Shown here piece by piece: positions 59,039-64,000 of a DNA stretch of 64,000 nt. Every line of letters begins with the position of its first letter. Within the stretch, counting starts at the first letter, position 1. The stretch comes from Valencia hispanica. Taxonomy: Eukaryota; Chordata; Actinopteri; Cyprinodontiformes; Valenciidae. The stretch covers positions 7,891,081-7,955,080 of the forward strand of contig OY747712.1 of the NCBI GenBank assembly GCA_963556495.2, written 5' to 3'. The position numbers and the translations under genes are program-made. Under the pieces are notes generated by a model. It was not told the origin of the DNA. It saw nothing but the letters and a program-made list of their open reading frames with translations, and did not search any database.

Positions 59039-59112
59039 GTGCCAAGGAGATTGATATCGCAGCCACTCTGGAGCACCTGCGGGACCAGAGGCCAGGAATG
59101 GTCCAGACCAAG
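59039..59112 (+). CDS. ptprn2: PTPRN2-like phosphatase, exon h
   Basis: This 74-nt exon completes a Gly codon and encodes [20 protein letters not shown] and VQTK. The alanine in (KG)AKEID and the [14 protein letters not shown] segment agree with PTPRN2 and differ from the VKEID / EHVRDQRPGLV form of [15 protein letters not shown] is the start of the conserved Q-loop region. The acceptor is a T/GT-rich tract ending tctgacag at 59038; the donor is gtaaca at 59113. The preceding intron is about 17.7 kb and almost wholly filled with mobile elements. Confidence 0.95.
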
Positions 59113-59741
59113 GTAACACACCTGAGTCCAGGATGTTTGCTCATACTTCTCTTATTTGTACCCTAAAAACATACATATAAATTCACGTGTCAGATTACAT
59201 GTTTAAGGTCTTAGGAGGTCATTGATCAATAATTTACACAAAAGCCAACAACTTCTTGAAGTGCATTGGTGATGTCTTGCTAAGACGAGGAGCTTGGATC
59301 TGCATAATGAAGCAGAAACAGCTCATAAGATGTGAGAAGGTAAAATAACCTCTTCACAATAAAATTAAAATGAAAAAAATAGTTAAAATAAATGTACAAT
59401 TTGGTTTTACATTCTTAATCATATGCTTCAAAGACATTTTCATGCACAGATGCATGAAAACATGTGGTGGGATCAAGGGTAGTAGTCTTTATCTAACCTG
59501 GTAAACATAAGTTGATCGTTATGCCTTAACATGTTCCTGGCAAACGTTTGAGGAAAACTTGATAAAGTAAAATGAATCGATCACTCTGAAGTTTACAGAT
59601 ACTGTGTTTTCTAGCTTGTTGACTTGAAAAATTAATCTTATTATAATTTTATAGTATTTTTAATAAAAGTGCCCCCACTTTATCTGTTTTGGGTTGTTTG
59701 GGGACATTTACACACTCAAAACTACCTCACACTGTTTGACT

Positions 59742-59952
59742 AAACCAGGGCTTGAGAGCTACTATCATGCAACCATTTAGATGCATCCCTTCTCCATCAC
59801 ACCATAATCAAAAGGCTCAATTCCTTCATCATTCAGCTTTGCAGAGACTTGGTAACGACCCATTCATTTAATTCAGGTGTGTTGGAGCAGGGATGCAACT
59901 AAATGTAGCAGGATAACTTCTCTCGAGGACTAGACTCGGGCACCCTTGGACT
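59742..59952. mobile_element. Foldback MITE
   Basis: The left arm (ttgagagctactatcatgca ... gatgcatccct) and right arm (agggatgcaactaaa ... ggataacttctctcgag) are diverged reverse complements about 60-70 bp long. The design resembles the element at 32076, where one arm has been amplified. Confidence 0.65.
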
Positions 59953-60419
59953 AAACTAATCCCATTTGAATAGAAGAAAGTTGCTCCAGATGCATGATAA
60001 TAATCAGTCACTCATATTCCAAAAAGTATTTTGGGCGTGTAAAGAGGTATTCACATCATTGACATCAGTCAATGTTCTCCATGTTCTAAGATGGTACCAA
60101 AGCCAAAAATAGCAGGAACACAACTTGAAATAAACAAGAGTAAATTACATCTATATTTCTTAGAGTGAAATAGCGCTTTAATTTAAAGCTAAATTGGAAA
60201 CTTAAACTTCTATTCTAACCTCTGTTTCTACAAGTTAAAGAAAGGCTTTGAAAATCATCATTTTTGTGTTTTCATTCAATAAGGGTACAGCAAATAAGAA
60301 TTTATGTTAATATATACAAAATGATCATTTAGTTTTGTAGAACTATGAATGGTAAGCTTTAAATTGGATGTTTTTACCATAGCCAGCCCTGTTGTAAAAT
60401 ACCCCCAAGTACCCCGGCT

Positions 60420-60905
60420 TCCTAACTAGAATTTGATGCTTGCCACACGTCTTAAACATCGACATATATAATACAAATTTCACTTTTTTCATCCTTTTGT
60501 GTTGCCACTTGGATCTCTGCTGCCTCTATAAACACTCTAAACATGAATAAAAACCATCTATCCATTTTTTTGTTGCACATTTTTGCTGTTTGAAATCTTG
60601 TACTTCTACGAGCCATTTAAAAAAGTCCCTTATTGTGACGTCACAATAAGCGGAATTAGCATATACCGCCCATTACCTGTCAAGCCCCGCCCACCAAGTC
60701 CAATTCTATGACTCTCATGTGTGGCAAACCCGCAGCCTGGTAACAAGATGGGTGGTTGTGGTCTACAGAACAGACTAATTTGCATAAAAGTGGGAATTGA
60801 GCTGGTGAGATTGCTTTATGTGACAGGAGTTTTGCTCAAAGAACTTTGTGTTGAAGAGGAGATTCTTCAAACCAAAATCAGCTACCCGAGCAATAAATGC
60901 GCTGT
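60420..60905 (-). repeat. Dispersed repeat family C, inverted copy
   Basis: Reverse complement of the copy at 40511-40940. It keeps the CpGs that are decayed there, including a perfect TGACGTCA at 60636-60643, so it is the less decayed copy. Confidence 0.7.
60630..60649. promoter_or_regulatory. 20-bp palindrome with a full CRE (TGACGTCA)
   Basis: TTATTGTGACGTCACAATAA is a perfect 20-bp palindrome whose centre is the consensus cAMP response element. It lies in a dispersed repeat, 1.5 kb before the terminal exon. Whether it binds CREB/ATF factors is inference; the equivalent site in the 40511 copy is decayed to TGATGTCA. Confidence 0.35.
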
Positions 60906-61644
60906 GGTTTGTAAAACACTAACATGATAGACAACCTACAAATGTTAGAGATTTCACCTAAAATGAACTCGTTCCTCACCACGTTGTACAGAGAGTGACT
61001 TCAGGCTGCTGTGAAAACAATTACTGGCTAATATGAAAACATCATTAAAAAGAAAGCCCAGAATGTGTATAAAACATCTGCTGTATTGATCTGAGCTTTA
61101 TTAAAGCCTGAAGCCTGAAAGAAATGTGTCGCCGCTTTTCTATTCATTTAGCAGCAATTCCCCTCATGGTCAGTAGCACAGGTTTCAGCACAAACAACCT
61201 CAGGCCCAAATATGATAAACAAACTTCCAGATCCCACATTCACTACAATTGGGAACTTGCATGCAAAAAAACAAATGAATAAAAATCTAGATTTTGTTTT
61301 TGCTTCTAACCATTGGGTTATTAAAAGGGGAGAGCACTAACAAAAAACCTTGTTTTTAAGTAAGAGGAATTTCCTTCCAGTCTGTTCTGTTATTGTCATT
61401 AAACCAGATAATGTCATTCTACAACAAACTCCTTAAAATGTTAAATTATAGACATCCCTCATCTTTTATTGATCAACATTAGCAAATCTGTAAGATGCAG
61501 TTATAATGTATCTCTGAAATTAATCTTTTTACCAGAGATTCAGCAATGAGGGCCAACACTGTGCCAAATTCACCCCCATTCAACCCCACATGATAGATCC
61601 CATTATTTTGATATGTTTAGATTATTCACACTTAAATACTTACC

Positions 61645-61960
61645 TGGGGACGCAGTTGGTAGTACTGTTGCCTTGTGTCAAGAAGCTCCTGGGTTCAAAT
61701 CCTAGCAAGGACTTTGAATCTTCTCCGTGTGCATGTGTGAATTCTCTCCAGGTAATCTGGCTTCAGGTTAATTGGTCGCTCTAAATTGTCCTTAGGTGTG
61801 AGTGCATGCGTGCATGGTTGTTTGTCCTCTTTGTCTCTGTGTTACCGTGCGATGGACTGGCTACCAGTTTGGGGTGTACCCCGCCTCTCATCCAACTGCT
61901 GAGCCAGCCTCCCGTGACGCCGCATGGATAAGCGGTATAGATAACGGATGGATGGATAAA
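61645..61960 (+). mobile_element. tRNA-derived SINE
   Basis: The head acgcagttggtagtactgtt (A-box region) and GGTTCAAATCC (B box, 61692-61702) are followed by the body ggttaattggtcgctctaaatt, tgcatggttgtttgtcctc and taccccgcctctcatcc, ending at aacggatggatggata. I recognise this as a very common teleost SINE-like repeat. Confidence 0.75.
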
Positions 61961-62157
61961 TAATTATCTGACAAAAAATGTCAAATTAGGTAAGATTTCA
62001 AGCAGGAAAATAGACCAGGAGTCAAAATATTGTGCTGCCCAGCCAGGATTGATTATTCCTTCAGGAACTCCTGGTTTGCCAGAAATCTTGAAACCATTTT
62101 GCTTGGACTGTCAGTATTTTTCACTTTGACTTTTCTCTTTTCCCATTTCTCCTGCAG

Positions 62158-62229
62158 GATCAGTTTGAATTTGCATTGACGACTGTTGCAGAAGAGGTCA
62201 ACGTGATTCTGAAGGCTCTTCCTCAGTAG
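62158..62229 (+). CDS. ptprn2: PTPRN2-like phosphatase, terminal exon with stop
   Basis: The exon is entered in phase 0 and encodes DQFEFALTTVAEEVNVILKA then LPQ and a TAG stop at 62227-62229. DQFEFAL completes the Q-loop (QTKDQF; active PTPs have QTxxQY), and the last residues are the near-invariant C-terminus of the IA-2 family. The acceptor is a strong pyrimidine tract ending cctgcag at 62157. The nine exons sum to 852 nt, divisible by three, with no internal stop, so the gene appears intact across the window. Confidence 0.95.
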   Translation, partial: DQFEFALTTVAEEVNVILKALPQ

Positions 62230-62858
62230 GAAGACGACTCTCCTCCTCGGTTCCAACTGGAGAATTGTCCCATGTTATTGCCTCCTTTTGATTTCCCTTC
62301 TACAGCCGCAATCTGTGTCCAGTTATTCCCTGCCTTGTCATTTTGGCCTTTTGGTTTTCCAAGTGTTCTTTAACCTGGTTTAATCTGGGCAGAAGACTCA
62401 TCCAATCAATCTACATTTTACACTATTTCACATTATTCACATCTCATCTTTTTCCCTCTATCCCCCCCTCATCCTGTTTTCCATTTTGTTGCATGTACCC
62501 ATATTCCTTAGTCTAAACCAGCTTTGTTTTGTCTCCATGTTCACCTTCTATAATTTCCTGCATTTCAAATATTCTGCCCTGTTGAACTTTGTTGAGATTG
62601 TGGCAGGAAACTTCTGCATCAGTCCTGTACATAGCTGGACCCTCCCTCTGTTATCCTACAACTTATTTTCCAAATTAATTTTGCGCATTTTGTTTGGCCG
62701 ATATCTTTGTTAGAATATCTATATTAGTTTTGTGTTTGATCATCAGGGACCTCATGGGCATCAGTTGGTTGTAACCAGGTTTGGCAACATAATCCTAAAA
62801 AAGTTTAGCTTTGAGTTTGTTCGTAAAATTAAGATGTTTGGGTTTTGGATCATATATT

Positions 62859-62864
62859 AATAAA
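62859..62864 (+). terminator. Polyadenylation signal (AATAAA)
   Basis: A canonical hexamer lies 630 nt after the stop with GT-rich sequence downstream. It is the likeliest 3' end signal; the second hexamer at 63000 could give a longer form. Confidence 0.5.
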
Positions 62865-62999
62865 AAACAATGTTGTATTGTGCCGTACACATTGCTATAC
62901 AAACAAAGCATGTGCTTGTTATTTCAGGTGCGCGTGATTAGAATAACAAATGTCTTTTAAAATGATCACACATTTTAACTTAATAATAATAATTAATTT

Positions 63000-63005
63000 A
63001 ATAAA
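63000..63005 (+). terminator. Second polyadenylation signal (AATAAA)
   Basis: A canonical hexamer sits just before the LINE fragment. The downstream sequence is A-rich and lacks an obvious GT element, so this is a weaker candidate. Confidence 0.3.
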
Positions 63006-63049
63006 GTTTACATAAATAGATTAAAAATACAACAACAATACAATTTGTT

Positions 63050-64000
63050 TGAACAGTCAGCTAGTTATGTTATGTGAGGGTGGGGAGCGGCAGAGGAGAG
63101 GAGAGAGAAATCAACTCTGATTGCTGCTGGATGAAAACTGTTCAAGACTCTGATGATGTGGGTTTTGAGTGATTTATAACGCTTTCCAGAGGGCAGTAAG
63201 GTAAACAGATGGTGGAATGGATGACAGATATCCTGCACAATAGAGCACGCTCTGTTTCGTTTCCTGGAGTGGTAGATATCATCCAGCTGAGGCAGGGGGA
63301 GGCCGATGATCATTTGCGCCGTTTTCCTCACCCACTGAAGAGCAACGTTATCAGCTGCAGAGCAGTTCCCATACTAAACTGTTAAACCGTAGATGAGAAC
63401 ACTTTCTACAGAGCAAGGGTAGAAAGATTGTAGCAAGTTAGGAGGCAGATGGACTGTCCTCAGTGTTCTGAGAAAAGCCACCGTTGGTCATTTTTTTACC
63501 ACAGCAGCAGTGTTCACAGACCATTTCAGATCCTCACTAATTGTTACTCTCGAAAATGTAAAACTCAGCACCCCAGTCTACTTCCTCACCCTCCATTTCC
63601 GGTGGCCTGAACTCCTAAAGTCTATGGCAAGTTATTTAGTTTCTTTGTATTCAGGGTGAGGTTATTAAGGGAACGCCACTTGAAAAGATTGTGCACTTCT
63701 TCAATGTAGGTAACCTCATTCCCATTAAAATGAGACCCACCACTGTTTTGTTATCAGCAAACTTCATGATCAGGTTTGCAGTATTGTGAGTTAAGCTGTC
63801 ATGAGTGTACAGGCTATAGAGAAGTGGACTGAGCACACAGCCCTGCGGTACCCCTGTGTTGAGTATTTGGGTTGCTAAGCCTCACAAGCATATGGGCAGT
63901 CATTGAGGAAGTCCAAAATCCATCTGCACAGACATTTACTGAGGCCAAGGTTCAACATTCTTGTGAACAGCTTGCTGGGTAAGATGGTTTAAATGGATGA
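63050..64000 (-). mobile_element. LINE fragment (CR1/Rex1 group), runs off the window
   Basis: Minus-strand translation from 63870 gives NTQGVPQGCVLSPLLYSLYT (through a frameshift), then IMKFADNKTVVGLI (box C, FADN in place of FADD). After breaks there are DDIYHSRKRNRACSIVQDIC and HHLFTLLPSGKRYKSLKT at 63280-63150. The 3' end abuts the host 3' UTR. It is inactive, and the 5' part lies beyond 64000. Confidence 0.75.

Larger units (their letters stand above)
59113..62157 (+). other. Intron between exons h and terminal exon
   Basis: The intron is about 3.0 kb. It contains a foldback MITE (59742), a family C repeat with a CRE palindrome (60420-60905) and a tRNA-derived SINE (61640). 59160-59740 and 60905-61640 have nothing that I recognise. 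Confidence 0.75.
62230..63010 (+). other. Probable 3' UTR of the PTPRN2-like gene
   Basis: T-rich unique-looking sequence follows the stop. Two canonical AATAAA hexamers occur at 62859-62864 and 63000-63005. The first is followed within about 10-60 nt by GT-rich sequence (tgttgtattgtg, then tgtgcttgtt), which fits a downstream cleavage element, so a UTR of about 0.65 kb is my preferred reading. The end beyond the second hexamer is uncertain because a LINE fragment starts near 63050. Confidence 0.6.

Noticed and set aside
1..64000. A new multi-gene defence, biosynthetic or mobile-host system
   Set aside because: Apart from one vertebrate phosphatase gene and recognisable or repeat-like non-coding DNA, no cluster of unexplained intact genes is visible.

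Overview
This window looks like the genome of a ray-finned (teleost) fish. It holds widely spaced small exons with GT-AG (and one GC-AG) introns, no bacterial-style gene packing, and a repeat load typical of teleosts: L2, Rex1-like and L1 retrotransposon pieces, many Tc1-like transposon relics, hAT- and piggyBac-like non-autonomous elements, and tRNA-derived SINEs. The only host gene I can support is the 3' part of a receptor-type protein tyrosine phosphatase of the IA-2/phogrin family, most like PTPRN2, on the + strand. Nine exons (3177-62229) join in frame to 852 nt, i.e. 283 residues plus stop, covering nearly all of the cytoplasmic phosphatase-like domain. Upstream exons (ectodomain, membrane span, juxtamembrane region) lie before the window.

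The domain keeps the PTP fold motifs ([39 protein letters not shown]). It departs from active PTPs at the WPD loop (here W-L-N-Q-N-V-P, catalytic Asp replaced by Asn) and in the signature loop (Asp where active enzymes have Ala). The intron that splits the signature loop has a GC donor. The stop at 62227-62229 is followed by a 3' UTR with AATAAA at 62859 and 63000.

Layout: 1-3176 upstream intron with a long foldback element; 3177-4534 two exons; 4535-14215 intron with Tc1, hAT, L2 and Rex1-like remnants; 14216-17027 two exons; 17028-20373 intron with Tc1 relics; 20374-20540 WPD-loop exon; 20541-35634 intron containing a nearly complete L2 element (about 4.8 kb, GDSL-esterase ORF1) inserted inside a Rex1-like element, plus a ten-copy 48-bp minisatellite grown from one arm of a foldback element; 35635-41329 two exons around the GC-AG intron; 41330-59038 a 17.7-kb intron packed with LINE, Tc1, hAT and piggyBac-like elements; 59039-62229 the last two exons; then 3' UTR and a further LINE fragment running off the window.

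I found no evidence of a novel multi-gene system. The points most worth a second look are the minisatellite derived from a foldback arm, the nested L2/Rex1 insertion, the GC-AG intron in the active-site codon, the altered WPD loop, and a dispersed repeat that carries a palindromic CRE.
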